Shown here: positions 13,501 to 23,482 of the stretch, one piece after another
How positions within the stretch are numbered: position 1 is the first letter of the stretch
Layout of the letters: the number at the start of each line of letters is the position of its first letter
From: Nectonema munidae
Lineage: Eukaryota > Nematomorpha > Nectonematoida > Nectonematidae
Direction of reading: 5' to 3'
DNA: 64,000 bases
NCBI GenBank assembly: GCA_030549495.1
Contig: JAUIRK010000567.1
Coordinates: 226,501-290,500, forward strand
Translations under genes and position numbers: made by a program
The notes under the pieces: generated by a model
The model's database searches: none
What the model was told of the DNA's origin: nothing
What the model saw: only the letters and a program-made list of their open reading frames with translations

Positions 13501-16199
13501 ACGACGATGGAGGACAACTAAAATCAATGAATCGTATATAAAGTATACAAAGCATACATGGTTTTGCGAGACTATCCTACTTCCAGTTAAAATATTTTAA
13601 TGAAAGCAAAATTACTGTTTTATGGAGATTTTGTTATCATCAAGAACCTAAAAGAATATTGAAAAATTGAAACTTTTCTTTTTGTTGGTAAAAAAGGAAC
13701 TCAAAAGAAGAAGGTTGCATGAAATAAATTCAAAACTAAGTGCATAGAAATACAGTTCTTGCTGTTTCAGCTAAATTGAAGGAGCCAGTAGAAAAAAGTT
13801 TTAATTTCTCAAAATATATTCCTCAAAATGACATTAAGTTTTTGATGATAACAAAATCCCTAAAAACACTAACTTTGACTTCTCTATCACTAATATAAAA
13901 TACCAGATAGAAATTTAAATATCCAAATTTAATACCACTCAAAGAGAGTATTAAAAATTTAATTGTAAATCTTAACAAAATAGCATAATTTTTTCACCAA
14001 TGTCTCCGCATTTAACACGCTATCTTCCTTACTCTTTCAAAAATCTCCCATTTTACCATAGAAAATGTCAGTGTTATTTCCTCAAAAGCGAACCTTCTAT
14101 CTCCTTTTACATTCTGTGGAATAATTTTAGAATTTTGGATTTTTTCTTTATTCCATAAAGCAGAGTGCAAACATTATTTTATTAATTTTAACTTCTTTGG
14201 ATGGCGCAAGAACGAGGCTTCGTTTCTTCGCTGTAGAATGCCCTACAAGGAACGAATAAAATGGTTGTGATCTTGACTTATAAAAAGTTCTAATATTTCA
14301 TTTTGATATCCAAGGAACTTTGTTTTGTATTCAGCAATTGATTGATGCAAAATCTTCTTTCCTTTACATAGTTTTATGGGTGCATCTTCTAAAACTTTTT
14401 TGATAGTTCATCTCTTTCTTGATAGAAAACATCAAGGATTTGGATGGAACTCGGATATGAATCAAGGTATAGAGAAATTAGCTTTGTTGGAAAGGGGAAA
14501 AATTATATGCTTGTTAAATACCAATCTACCTTTAGCTCCGTAACAGCAAGAGATATGGCAAAATAAAAGGGTGCATTTTTTATCTTTTTAAATATATTTA
14601 AATAGTTATATCATTAATTACTATTTTTAGTTAATTAGTTTTTGTTAGGTTAATTAGATATTCAAATTTTTCTGAAAATTAGAAGCCTTTGAAGAATGGG
14701 TGTTCCAATTCCCGTATAAATAATAGGGATCCAAAAAGGTAAGTTTTGTTGTGCGAACAAGTTCCAATCTTTACTTTATGATAGCATAAACCGAATTGTT
14801 TCCATATCAAAAAAATCTCCACAACTTAATTTCTCAACTTTGCCCTTTCCATAATAGTTCCTTCTTTTTTTTTTAATAGACCTGAGAAGCGGAAGAAAAA
14901 GAAGATGGCAGTCTCTGTAAAAGAAACGAATGGGATGAAAGAAAATTCTTCTAATACCTCCAATCTAAAGGTTTCTTCATTTTTCAAAAATCTTTAAAAT
15001 CAATGCCATAATATTTGGCTAGAGAATTTGCATTTCGTTTTTAGTGATAAAGAAACACAAAAATAATGTAATCATACTTTCCCTACCATTCTATAATTTC
15101 CTTAACGTTCAAATCTAACTAGTTTTAATGATGTCATCCCAGATAGACGAATTCTAGGAGTTCTGGATGGACGAGTTCAAATACACAAATTCCATTTAGA
15201 CGAAAAATCATTCCGTTTAGACGCATTTCAGATGGACAAACTAAGTTGGCTAATTAGATAGAGTTAGTCAATACAAAAGCTGATACTAAAAATATAAAAA
15301 GAAAAAGTTCGTCTAGGAATCTTCCATTCAGAATGTGGTGGAAAAGTGATACAGTTGAGATTTTACTATCTAAATATTACTTACTTAATTTCAAAATTTT
15401 AAATGTTCATGATTTTTTTAAACGGAGTAGTGGTTTTAAATTTAGGAGATTGAATAACTTAAATAAAAAAAAATCAAACTTTGGAATACCAAATTCAAAT
15501 GTCGTATGATATTTGATTTTTTAATTTTAATTCCTATTTCTAAATGATAAAAATTGGAAGGTTGTGTTTAAGCAAACTTACTCACATGAATATATTTATT
15601 GAATTAACTAAAAAGCATTTACTATATACTTTAAGTGTAAGGCAGTTAAACTTACTTTCATTATGGTTACTATCAGGTATTTTAAGCCGAGCTGGGGATT
15701 CGCAGCCAGTAGTCCGTTAAGTAGAAGATTTTAAAAAGATGGAGTTGGAGGCGATTTTTTTACTAAATAAAGAAAAATCGTTTTTTTATTTTTGTAACAT
15801 ATGAAGTGACTGTTCTTTAGTCGAAGTCGGAAGTGAAGACTTCGTGTTAAATTCTTTAAGGTTTTGAGTATTTAAGAGTCCGTGTCGGATTTTTGGGAGT
15901 TCTTGGAGTCTGAGTCGAACTTTTGCAAGTACTAGGAGTCGAAGTTGGAATTTTTTCCTCCAACTGTTCACGCGTTTTATACTATTTTGATTGTTTTTTG
16001 AATCCGCAATCTAATTTTATTCTTTGCCTTTTAAACTTAGTCGAGACGAAGCAAAAGTTCTCACAAGAAAGACCTTCAAGAAGACAAAATTCTTGGAAGA
16101 GCCGTTGAAAAGTTCTACAAAAAACTATCAAAGTCCTCTGAGATAGAGAAAAGGAATCCCAAACACTCTCGATGGTTCGATGAAGAAAAAGAGCATTAA
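4428..16199 (+). CDS. RBM28: RBM28/Nop4-like nucleolar RNA-binding protein, C-terminal part (7 exons, 5' exons missing)
   Basis: Seven exons (4428-4537, 4716-5006, 6467-6705, 8490-8723, 13256-13446, 14880-14970, 16041-16199) join in phase to about 437 residues. All introns are GT/AG. The product has the end of an RRM (RNLSFDSGAEDL... KGMAFVRFKDKTAAEECL), a linker and a further RRM (ETRLTVHNLP, then GYGFVEF). The RBM28-typical block NNNPNLFPNRRRLIVSFAIE, a Lys/Arg-rich tail and the terminal KHSRWFDEE follow; human RBM28 ends with a very similar KRSKWFDS. RBM28/Nop4 proteins act in the nucleolus in 60S ribosome biogenesis and, in vertebrates, bind spliceosomal snRNAs. RRM1 and RRM2 are not found and probably lie upstream. 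Introns grow to 4.5 kb through transposon insertion. Family assignment is strong; the 5' limit is unknown. Confidence 0.88.
4716..5006 (+). CDS. RBM28: RBM28-like exon b (RRM3 RNP1 and linker)
   Basis: It begins GA, completing a Gly codon with exon a, then MAFVRFKDKTAAEECLKASS (RNP1 and helix 2), followed by a charged linker ending KDKRNLRLLKIG. The donor GT is at 5007-5008. The trailing T joins AT of exon c to give Tyr, producing KIGYIRPDS, which parallels the RNLYLAREGLIR region of vertebrate RBM28. Confidence 0.85.
5007..6466 (+). other. RBM28-like intron, nothing else recognised
   Basis: AT-rich intron of 1460 bp between exons b and c. No transposon termini or coding stretch was recognised. 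Confidence 0.55.
6467..6705 (+). CDS. RBM28: RBM28-like exon c (linker and start of last RRM)
   Basis: The acceptor is TTCAG ending at 6466 and the donor is GAG|GTTTCC at 6705/6706. It encodes IRPDSEKAKSLPEKERARRQ, an Arg/Lys-rich helix, then ETRLTVHNLPSHLIDHGTLK, the RNP2 strand and first helix of the last RRM. The exon ends in phase 0. Confidence 0.86.
6706..8489 (+). other. RBM28-like intron, nothing else recognised
   Basis: AT-rich intron of 1784 bp. A short 8-bp-arm palindrome (TACATCAG/CTGATGTA, around 7870-7887) is the only local structure noted. No coding content. Confidence 0.5.
8490..8723 (+). CDS. RBM28: RBM28-like exon d (RNP1 of last RRM)
   Basis: The acceptor is TGTTTAG ending at 8489 and the donor is AAG|GTAATT at 8723/8724; length is 78 codons, phase 0 at both ends. 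It encodes ARIMMNKKSLTSTKPRPLGY, then GFVEF (RNP1). The diagnostic NNNP block and the Arg-rich RRRLIVSF that follow are typical of RBM28 orthologues. Confidence 0.9.
9514..9588 (+). CDS. Possible alternative last exon of the RBM28-like gene
   Basis: A good acceptor (TTTTGCTAG ending at 9513) opens a 24-codon frame in the phase of exon d. It reads VWIPKLKSKRKSYYTKLYSL, then YSSE and TAA at 9586-9588. Use of this exon would give a short isoform lacking the basic tail and the conserved KHSRWFDEE end. No AATAAA was seen close downstream, so it may equally be a cryptic site. Confidence 0.3.
   Translation: MWIPKLKSKRKSYYTKLYSLYSSE
10188..10445 (+). mobile_element. piggyBac-type MITE, near-complete copy
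   Basis: The left end is TTAA then CCCGTTAACGCCCA. The right end, read inward, is CCCATTAAGTCCCA, so the termini are inverted repeats of the piggyBac kind. The right junction shows TTAT instead of TTAA, one mismatch from the expected target duplication. The interior has an internal inverted region (GATATCGTCTGATT and AATCAGACGATATC). A partial copy lies at 3109-3255. Confidence 0.78.
10865..11391 (-). pseudogene. hAT transposase remnant with hATC domain
   Basis: Around 10885-10990 the minus strand reads SSIQSEQPFSSAGKIYTDKR, with S-E-Q-P-F-S-S-A-G matching the hATC signature. Upstream (11206-11391) it reads FSEIKKKTLYSVATLLDPRF, containing the hAT motif ATLLDPRF. Stops interrupt the frame, including one just after the KRKR of hATC. 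It belongs to hAT-B. Confidence 0.8.
11526..11735 (+). repeat. tRNA-derived SINE, copy 1
   Basis: It contains a consensus Pol III B box, GGTTCGATCCC, preceded by an A-box-like GGTTGGTTAGATGCTGG. The tail GTGCCTTCTCGATGAAAACA recurs in the copies at 36985-37110, 42155-42290 and 43385-43565. It is not an intact tRNA, because there is no cloverleaf acceptor stem and the body continues past the tRNA part. Confidence 0.75.
13256..13446 (+). CDS. RBM28: RBM28-like exon e (basic region)
   Basis: The acceptor TATATAG ends at 13255, and the exon continues exon d in phase 0. It encodes KIQVNKKLSMNDGKKLDKTV, then a dense basic run with EKRKKRKQRQFQKK, a likely nucleolar localisation signal. The donor is AA|GTAAGA at 13447, leaving two bases of a codon. 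Confidence 0.78.
14880..14970 (+). CDS. RBM28: RBM28-like exon f (basic region)
   Basis: It follows a long pyrimidine tract and TAATAG. The first A completes the Lys codon left open by exon e, giving KPEKRKKKKMAVSVKETNGM and a Ser/Asn-rich stretch. It ends AAG|GTTTCT in phase 0. The phase agreement on both sides is the main evidence. Confidence 0.75.
15140..15335. repeat. Small element with word-like ends (AGACGAA motifs)
   Basis: The left part carries loose repeats of a ~20-bp word with core AGACGA or GGACGA (AGATAGACGAATTC, GGATGGACGAGTTC, TTTAGACGAAAAATC, TTTAGACGCATTTC, AGATGGACAAA). The right end has the inverted form TTCGTCTAGGAAT. It lies in the last RBM28-like intron. The architecture echoes the ends of the giant array, but the words differ. 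Confidence 0.4.
16041..16199 (+). CDS. RBM28: RBM28-like last coding exon
   Basis: The acceptor AAACTTAG ends at 16040. The exon has 52 sense codons and TAA at 16197-16199. It encodes SRRSKSSHKKDLQEDKILGR, then AVEKFYKKLSKSSEIEKRNP and KHSRWFDEEKEH. The short helix before K-H/R-S-R/K-W-F-D is the conserved C-terminus of RBM28 proteins and fixes both the gene identity and the stop. Confidence 0.88.
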   Translation, partial: SRRSKSSHKKDLQEDKILGRAVEKFYKKLSKSSEIEKRNPKHSRWFDEEKEH

Positions 16200-16282
16200 A
16201 AGAGGAAACAAACACCCCATTTTATATTTTATGTGTAATGGCAAATTTGATTCATTTTAATTTTGTAGTGACAAAATTTCGA

Positions 16283-16288
16283 AATAAA
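16283..16288 (+). promoter_or_regulatory. Polyadenylation signal of the RBM28-like gene
   Basis: AATAAA lies 84 bases after the stop codon, in the expected place for 3' end formation. Confidence 0.6.
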
Positions 16289-16569
16289 AAATGAAAAAGG
16301 AGAAACATGTTTTGCGAATAATATACGCTTTGGTATTTCTTGTTAATTTTTTGAAAACAATATTTACTGCCCATAAAGTTTATTTTTAAATTACAGATTT
16401 AAAATTTAAATTGAATCTAGCTTATAGTCATCTTTTTTCCGCCTCATTAAAGCAAATGCATTTTTGTTTTGTTTTTAAACAAATTGTCACATTCAAACTG
16501 ACTCCGAGCTCTTCTTGATGCTACTTTAGAAGTTTGATGAAAATATACTTTGATTTATGTTATGCTGTT

Positions 16570-16935
16570 GTTAGCCCCTATAGGTTACACTATCCCGTTA
16601 TTAGTGTAATCGAACATTTCAGAAAAACTATTTTCATTTGAACTGAGAAAGTATATCCAGCGATGGAAAATACTCACAGGCAAAAATATAGAATTTTCAT
16701 TACACTTTCTCGGCAGTAGCGATGAGTGCGTGTATTTTAAGCCAACCTACATAAAAGCCACAGTTAGGTACTGCTGACTTTATGTGTAGGCTTCCACTTA
16801 TGGCTTTGTTGTGTAAATAAATATGCTTTAAATCAAAACATCAGTCAGATAGTTTACCCACTTAACAAGTAAGTTAACTAACTACCTCTCATGGCTTAGG
16901 CCATAAAAGAATCGGTGTAACCCTATTAGTGCTGG
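16570..16935. repeat. Possible short inverted-repeat element (MITE-like)
   Basis: The left end GTTAGCCCCTATAGGTTACAC and the right end, read inward as GCCCCAGCACTAATAGGGTTACAC, are imperfect inverted repeats about 350 bp apart. No target duplication was identified. A run of nine C follows the right end. Confidence 0.3.
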
Positions 16936-17304
16936 GGCGTAAAACGCCCCCCCCCTTCATTAAAAAAATAATTGTAGAAAATTGGCTGAATCATATCCCT
17001 TCAAATTTTGTGACTTTTCCTAAAATCGCTAGCTGCATCTTTTGAAACCATTTTCATGGTAGTTGAATGACCCTTTCATGTCCAAAACTGTCAATCAAAA
17101 TTAAAAAATTTCAGCAAAATTTTGACATTATCTGTACTTAACCTTATAACTTAGGATCTATATTATATAATACCTTGAAAATTTATAATTATATACAGTT
17201 TGGAACGCATAACACTTTATATATTTAATTTTTCAATAATCATGGCTACTTTTTAGAAAATGTCAAGCAAAATTTTGATTGATCAAAAATATATCTAATT
17301 AAAT

Positions 17305-18700
17305 ATACCTTCAAATTTTACATAAAATATATGTTTTTATACTAAATCGGTCATGCTGTTTTCATTTCTGGACTCATTTTTTACATTTACGATTTGGAAA
17401 TACCTATAGGTGTTAATCAAATTTGCGGTTTACTTCTGAAAATTGTTTCCAAAAACATTCCTTCAAATTTTACATAAAATATATGTGTTATACTAAATCG
17501 GCCATGCTGGTTTCATTTCTGGACTCATTTTTTACGTTTAGGGTGTCAAAATACCTATAAGTGTTAATCAAATTTGCGGTTTACTTCTAAAAATTGTCTC
17601 CAGAAACATTCATTCAAATTTTACAATTAAATATATGTGTTATACTAAATCGGCCATGTTGGTTCATTTCTAGACTCATTTTTTACGTTTAGGATGTGAA
17701 AATACCTATAAGTGTTAATCAAATTTGCTGTTTACTTCTAAAAACTGTCTCCAAAAACATTCATTCAAATTTTAGAATGAAATATATGTTTTATACCAAA
17801 TCAACCATACTGTTTTCATTTCTGAACTCATTTTTCACATTTAGAGGTTTTAAAATATCTCTCAATGTCAATCAAATTTGCGGTTTACTTCTAAAAGCTA
17901 TCTCCAAAAATATTCTCTCAATTTTACATGAAATATATGTTTTTATACCAAATCAATCATGCTATTTTCATTTTTGAACTCATTTTTTACATTTAGGATG
18001 TTAAAATATCTATAAGTTTTAATCAAATTTGCGGTTTAATTCTAAAAATTGTCTCCAAACACATTCATTCAAATTTTACAACTAAATATATGTTTTTATA
18101 CCAAATCAACCATGCTAGTTTCATTTATGGACTCAATTTTTGAATTTGAAAATACCTATAAGTTTGCGTTTAGTTCTAAAAATTGTTTTCAAAAATATTG
18201 ATCCAAATTTTACATGAAATATATGTTTTTTATAGCAAATAGATCATGATGAATTCATTTCTAAACACAGTTTTCGCACTTAGAGGTTTTACTACTAGTG
18301 TCAATTAAATTTGCGGTTTATGTCTGAAAACTATATCCCAAAATATTCTCTCTAATTTTACATTAAATATATGTTTTTATACCAAATCGACTATGATAAT
18401 TTTTATTTCTGAAATCATTTTTTGCATTTAGAGGTTTTAAATGTCTGAAAGTGTCAATCAAATGTTCGATTTACGTCTAATGTCTACAGAAATATTTTTG
18501 AAATTTAAATAAAATATCTGTTTTTATGCCAAATGGAAGATGCTGGTTTCATTTTTGGACTCAGGTTTGGCATTTATGGTTTTAAAGTTTCAATCAGATT
18601 TGCGGTTTACTTCTAGATACTGTCTTCAAAAATATTTTCAAAAAAATAAAATATCTGTTTTATACCAAATCGACTATGCTTATTTTATTTCTGTATTGGA
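17305..18700. repeat. Satellite array 1, ~151-bp monomers, about ten copies
   Basis: The landmark TCAAATTTTACA recurs at about 17311, 17463, 17613, 17764, 17917, 18069, then in diverged form near 18204, 18350, 18495 and 18635. The landmark AATCAAATTTGCGGTTTAC has the same spacing. The first six intervals are 150-153 bp; later monomers shrink to about 137-152 bp and diverge. A reading frame of 93 codons at 17696-17977 is only repeat sequence. Confidence 0.88.
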
Positions 18701-19189
18701 TTTTGGATAATACGATTAAAAAATATCTCGAGGTGACAATTTAATTAGTAATGTATGCCTGAAAATCAGTTCTGTAAAAAAAATTTCAAAAAATCGCTGC
18801 ATATTAGGTATATAGTAAAAATATACTTAAGCCTGATAATAAAATACACGATACTGATAAAAAAGTCTAAGATCAAGAAGATTCTTTAATCAGAATGCTT
18901 TGAGAGAGGAAAAAAGTAATTTTATCCTTATAAAAAATTTTTCAAACACACATTGAAGAATATAAATTTCTAATGAAAAAAGAGCTACCAAGAAAGGATC
19001 ATCGTAGAATGAATAGCAAAATTACATACTGTAAATTATAATATGACGTAGGGACTACGAGCCGATAACGAATTTGTAGCCAAAAAGATAGAGGTCCTAT
19101 CGAGTTACATAAGTTACTGTAGAATGAAATATTTTGAGTGAATTAAACACCTAAATTTGGTTTATTAAATAAATTAAGAAAATAATTAC
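18701..19189. other. Spacer between two satellite arrays
   Basis: AT-rich sequence without genes. The first ~100 bases may be a strongly decayed last monomer of satellite 1. Confidence 0.4.
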
Positions 19190-19269
19190 CAGAGAGAATA
19201 TCACCACTGAATTACACAAACTTAAAAATGGGTATATATGTGTAAAAAACATTATATTATTACTTAGAT
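19190..19269. repeat. Satellite array 2, left fragment (first half monomer)
   Basis: GAATATCACCACTGAATT, then ATGGGTATATATGTGTAAAA, matches the monomers that resume at 25571. The hAT-C element split this monomer. Confidence 0.82.
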
Positions 19270-19845
19270 CAGTGGTTCTTAACCCGGGGGTCGTGACCCC
19301 CTTAGGGGTAATTTTAAATTCTTATAGGGGTAATGAAAACCGAATTAAAAATTGTTTTTATTAGTTGTTTTGTGATAATGATAAAAGGTACATTCAAGCA
19401 TTTTTTCTCTACGCAAAAACAGGATGTAAATTTCTTATAATAAATGTATTAGTAATTACTAATTAGTCAGTATTTTTCTAATCAACCATATGTAGTCGCC
19501 AAAACACATTTTTGTCATCTTACATTGCTTCTTTTCTTCATGCTTTTGCTCTATATAATTTTCCTAACACATATCACATACGGCTGTAATTTCTCTTTCC
19601 ATTTTGACTTTATCAAATTACATCAATCATAAATAATTGTTTTATCATTGTTATTTAATATCAGTTGAAATGAAATCATATTGCACATGCATACAACAAT
19701 GATAATAATAAAATAAAGAAGAGTATACTTTGAAAATACTTCATAACTTTGCTACGTAGTATTTTCAAGCGTTTGATTGTTGCAATAATTTCACTTATAT
19801 TTTTCTCAGTTTTAATGTCTGCAAAAAACGCACATATAATGAAGC

Positions 19846-21624
19846 TTTTCTCAAATTTGGTTTTACAAGTATTATTCAAAACTCAGTTGTTAAACCCCAA
19901 TGTGTTATTTGTAGTAAAGTTTTAAGCCATGAAAGTATGAAGCCAAGTAAATTGAAGCAACACTTCGAAACTGTTCATACCCAACACGCTGCTAAAAGTT
20001 TAAATTATTTTAAACAAAAAGAAACATCTTTAAGAGCAAGCCGGATAGATTCAACTGGGCACTTGGCTGTACAAAGTAAAGCCGCTCTAAAAGCATCTTT
20101 TAAAATTGCATTGAACATTGCAAAAGCTAAGAAACCTCATACTATTGGTGAGGAATTGATAAAACCTTGTATCTTAGAAGCTGTTTCATCTGTTCTTGGG
20201 CAAAAACAAGCAGAAGAATTCAAATCAATTTCTCTTTCAAATGACACTATCAGAAAGCGTATTTTTGATATGAGTGAAGATATACTAATACAAACAGTAA
20301 ATGCAGTGAAGGCTAGTTCTTTTTATTCTTTGCAACTTGATGAGTCAACAGATGTTTCATCATGCTCCCAACTTTTGGTTTATGCTCGATATTTTGAAGA
20401 ACAAGCTTTAAAAGAAGAATACTTGTTTTCTGAGCCATTAAGTACCACAGCTCGTGGAGAAGACGTTTTCAAAATTCTTGAAAGCTTTTTAGCAAAACAT
20501 AGTTTAAGCTGGAAAACGCTTGTTGGAGTATGTAATTGACGGGGCTCCATCAATGATTGGCTATAAATCTGGGTTTAAAGCTCTCGTTAAAAAAACCACA
20601 CCCCACATCTCTTTCACTCACTGCATGATTCACCGCTATGCTTTAGCGATGAAAACTCTTCCGCCATCTCTTCGAGAAGTTTTGGATTTAGTTGTCAAGA
20701 TTGTAAATCCAAGATTGTAAATCATATTAGAAAAAATGCTACAACTTCGAGAATTTTTAAAAATATGTGTGAAGAAATTGGTATGAATTTTTCAGTTCTT
20801 CTTCTGCACACAGAAGTGCGTTGACTCTCGAGAGGTAACGTATTAAATAGATTTTTTCACCTTCGAGAACCGCTATTAACATTATTAGAACAAGGGTCTT
20901 CTTCTAAATCTAAAGAAAAATTTTTTTAATTAAAATGAAGGATGAAATTTTTCTATCCAAAGTTGCCTACCTTGCAGATTTTTTTACTGAAATGAATTCA
21001 ATAAGGTCCTGTCTCCAAGGAAATCTTTCCTTTTCTCATATTATTTTAGATAAAATAGCAGGTTTTCAATCTAAAATCAATTTTTATTAAAATCAGATTA
21101 AAAATAATGAAATGAGCTTTTTTTCTCAAATGACTTCTTTTCTAAGTTCTTCAACCCAAAAAGAATGTACTTTTTGTGATGAAATATTAGCTCACCTTGC
21201 ACATTTCAACCAGCCAATTAACGAATATTTTCCAAATATAAAAAATCGTTTTAATGATGCTTGGATATTTAGACCTTTTTCGGTGAGCGAAAGTGCAATT
21301 GAGAATAGTGATATCTGCTAAGATTGAGTTTCTCCAAATTCGAGAAAACATTCAACTTAAACTTGATTTCAACGAACAATCACTTGCAAAGTTTTGGGCA
21401 AAATTGGAAACTGTTTACCCTGTTCTTTCGAAACGTGCCATGCAATTTTTAGTACAGTCCCCTCAACTTATCGCTGCGAGACAGGATTTTGTGCCATGAT
21501 GAGCTTAAAAACAAGTTCACGTAATAAGCTTGTTATTGATGCCGACATGAGATGTTGCTTATCAAACATTATGCCGTGTTTTGAAAAAATTTTCTTTGAT
21601 AAACAGTACCAACCTTCTCATTAA
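19846..21624 (+). pseudogene. ZBED5-like hAT transposase, broken
   Basis: From 19846 the frame reads a BED zinc finger (PQCVICSKVLSHESMKPSKL, then KQHFETVH: Cys-x2-Cys ... His-x4-His), then the ZBED5-like body with SLQLDESTDVSSCSQLLVYA, a shift near 20520, and DGAPSMIGYKSGFKALVK and THCMIHRYALAMKTLP. The C-terminal hATC region (YPVLSKRAMQFL; TYRCETGFCAMMSLKTSSRN) ends with KQYQPSH and TAA at 21622. The end motif matches ZBED5/SCAND3-type hAT proteins. At least four or five stops or shifts interrupt it between 20520 and 21500, so the protein is dead although nearly full length. Confidence 0.88.
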
Positions 21625-22369
21625 TATATATATTTAGTATTGTTTTTGAATAAATTTTTGTCTTTTTTATTTTTATTAAAGAACAAGAAAACATTTTTTC
21701 TTACTGAAAAAGAAAGTTAGTGTGCATATTGCGTGTGTGTGTCGGTGTGTGTGTGTTGTTATGCTAAAAATAGGTCATGGGTATTGAATATTTAAGTCAA
21801 AATAAAGAACTTAATAAAATATAATTGTTTATTTATAAAATCATTCAGTTAAAAAAGTTTTATTAAGAATATGATGTTACCCTCGCACTACGGATCATTT
21901 TGTACTTACTCTGTATACGGACTAGGGACATTTTTTCCGCCAATCATATATGAGTAAAATTTGCTAAAAAAATACCTTCTATAATTATTGAGAAAACAAA
22001 ATTACTGAGAAACGTAGTATCTATTTTTATACATTCCTAAGGAATGCTTCTTTGAGCAGAATAATTCAACAATTTTTTCTACTTGATAATGAAACTTGAG
22101 AAAAAAGTAATACAGATATTAACGCCATCTACAATTCTTTTTTTGATCAAAGCAAACTTTACAACTAAGAACCAAATTGATGTTGATAAATAAGCACTAG
22201 CACTAAATGTCTTACTACTACTGCCTTGATAATCTCAACTGAGACTCATAAGCACACACCATCGTACTACCCTACACGAACGTACTTATCTACTACTTAT
22301 ATACATTATACATCTCGTATGTAAAATTGTGAGGATAGCATGAGTTGATTTCATATAGGAATAATCTAG

Positions 22370-22470
22370 AGAAACAAATGTTCTCGATGGACAGCTAACA
22401 CACTGTACGCGATATACAGAGATCGTGGTTCAAATCCATGTTGAGGCACATCATTTTTCTCTAGGTTATT
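22370..22470 (+). repeat. tRNA-derived SINE-like insert in piggyBac-1
   Basis: It has a consensus B box, GGTTCAAATCC, about 35 bp after an A-box-like GACAGCTAACACACTG. A partly duplicated flank (GATGTTGATAAA near 22180 and 22548; TGTCTTACTAC near 22208 and 22530) brackets it. The body differs from the other SINE family in the window. It does not fold as a clear tRNA by eye. Confidence 0.5.
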
Positions 22471-23482
22471 TCTCGATACACTTAGTGTACGTAGAATCAT
22501 ACTGTGATTGCATCGCTAATGCTTCATGTCTTACTACCACTATCTATGATGTTGATAAAATTTGTTAGTAATAAATAAAACTTTTTCATATCAGATATTC
22601 AATAATATTACATTTCTACGTGTTTTTCATTTTGCAATTGTGATGTATTTACTCAAAGGATGTTGGCATTTCGGTTCTAGGAAAAGCATTGGCAAAAGAG
22701 AAGTTCGCCAGTTTTACAAATGTTTGATGTTGACGCCTTTTGCTACTCATAGTAGCAGTGCGTATAGGTTGCCAATTCTTCTCCTTTGCCAACTCTTCTC
22801 CGTTTACCGGCATTTTGTATCAATGATTAGCAGGAGATCTAAAATTCATGAGAGAAATAAAAGTAATAACAAACTGCTGAAACTTTGATAGTGCAAACTG
22901 CTTCATCACTTCTCATCACGCATGTAATGGTAGTGATAAAATGAAAACAATGGTGAACCAATCGTTCCTTTATTTTCTTTTACTTACCACATATTTTGAA
23001 CTCTGCCATAGATCATTATTGTGATCATGTATCAGGAGATGTATAGTAATAACGTAAATAAAAGCATAACAGTGCCACAAAATTCATTCAATAACTCATC
23101 AGCTCATTTATGATATAATATAATCTCAATGACCGTCAATTATATTTCCTATCTATACGCTTAGTTCAGCGTTCAATAGCCAGGCGGCATGTGGCTTCAT
23201 GCATAATGGTATTGTAGAAGTAATGATATTGATTTATCAAAGCACATGTGATGCGTTTATAATTTATTTATTATTTTTTCTCTCGTTGAAAGTATTCTAG
23301 TTTTTGCGTTTCCATTGTGAACTTGATTTGATCAATATACTCATCTCTTCATTGCATCTTTCTTGAGACTCTATCGTTCGCTGATTACTGTTTTCCAAAT
23401 TGATTTTGTTACATAAACCCAGCTAATACTCAAAGAACGTTTCGGCTTGAAGATCTTTGCAAAATCCTTTTGATATAAAATC

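Noticed and set aside
16021-16215. Minus-strand frame antisense to the last RBM28-like exon
   Set aside because: Shadow of the + strand exon, which has conserved sequence and splice sites.
22562-22888. 108-codon frame MLVINKTFSYQIFNN... in the 5' part of piggyBac-1
   Set aside because: No family resemblance; it overlaps inverted AT-rich and repeat-like sequence inside the transposon.
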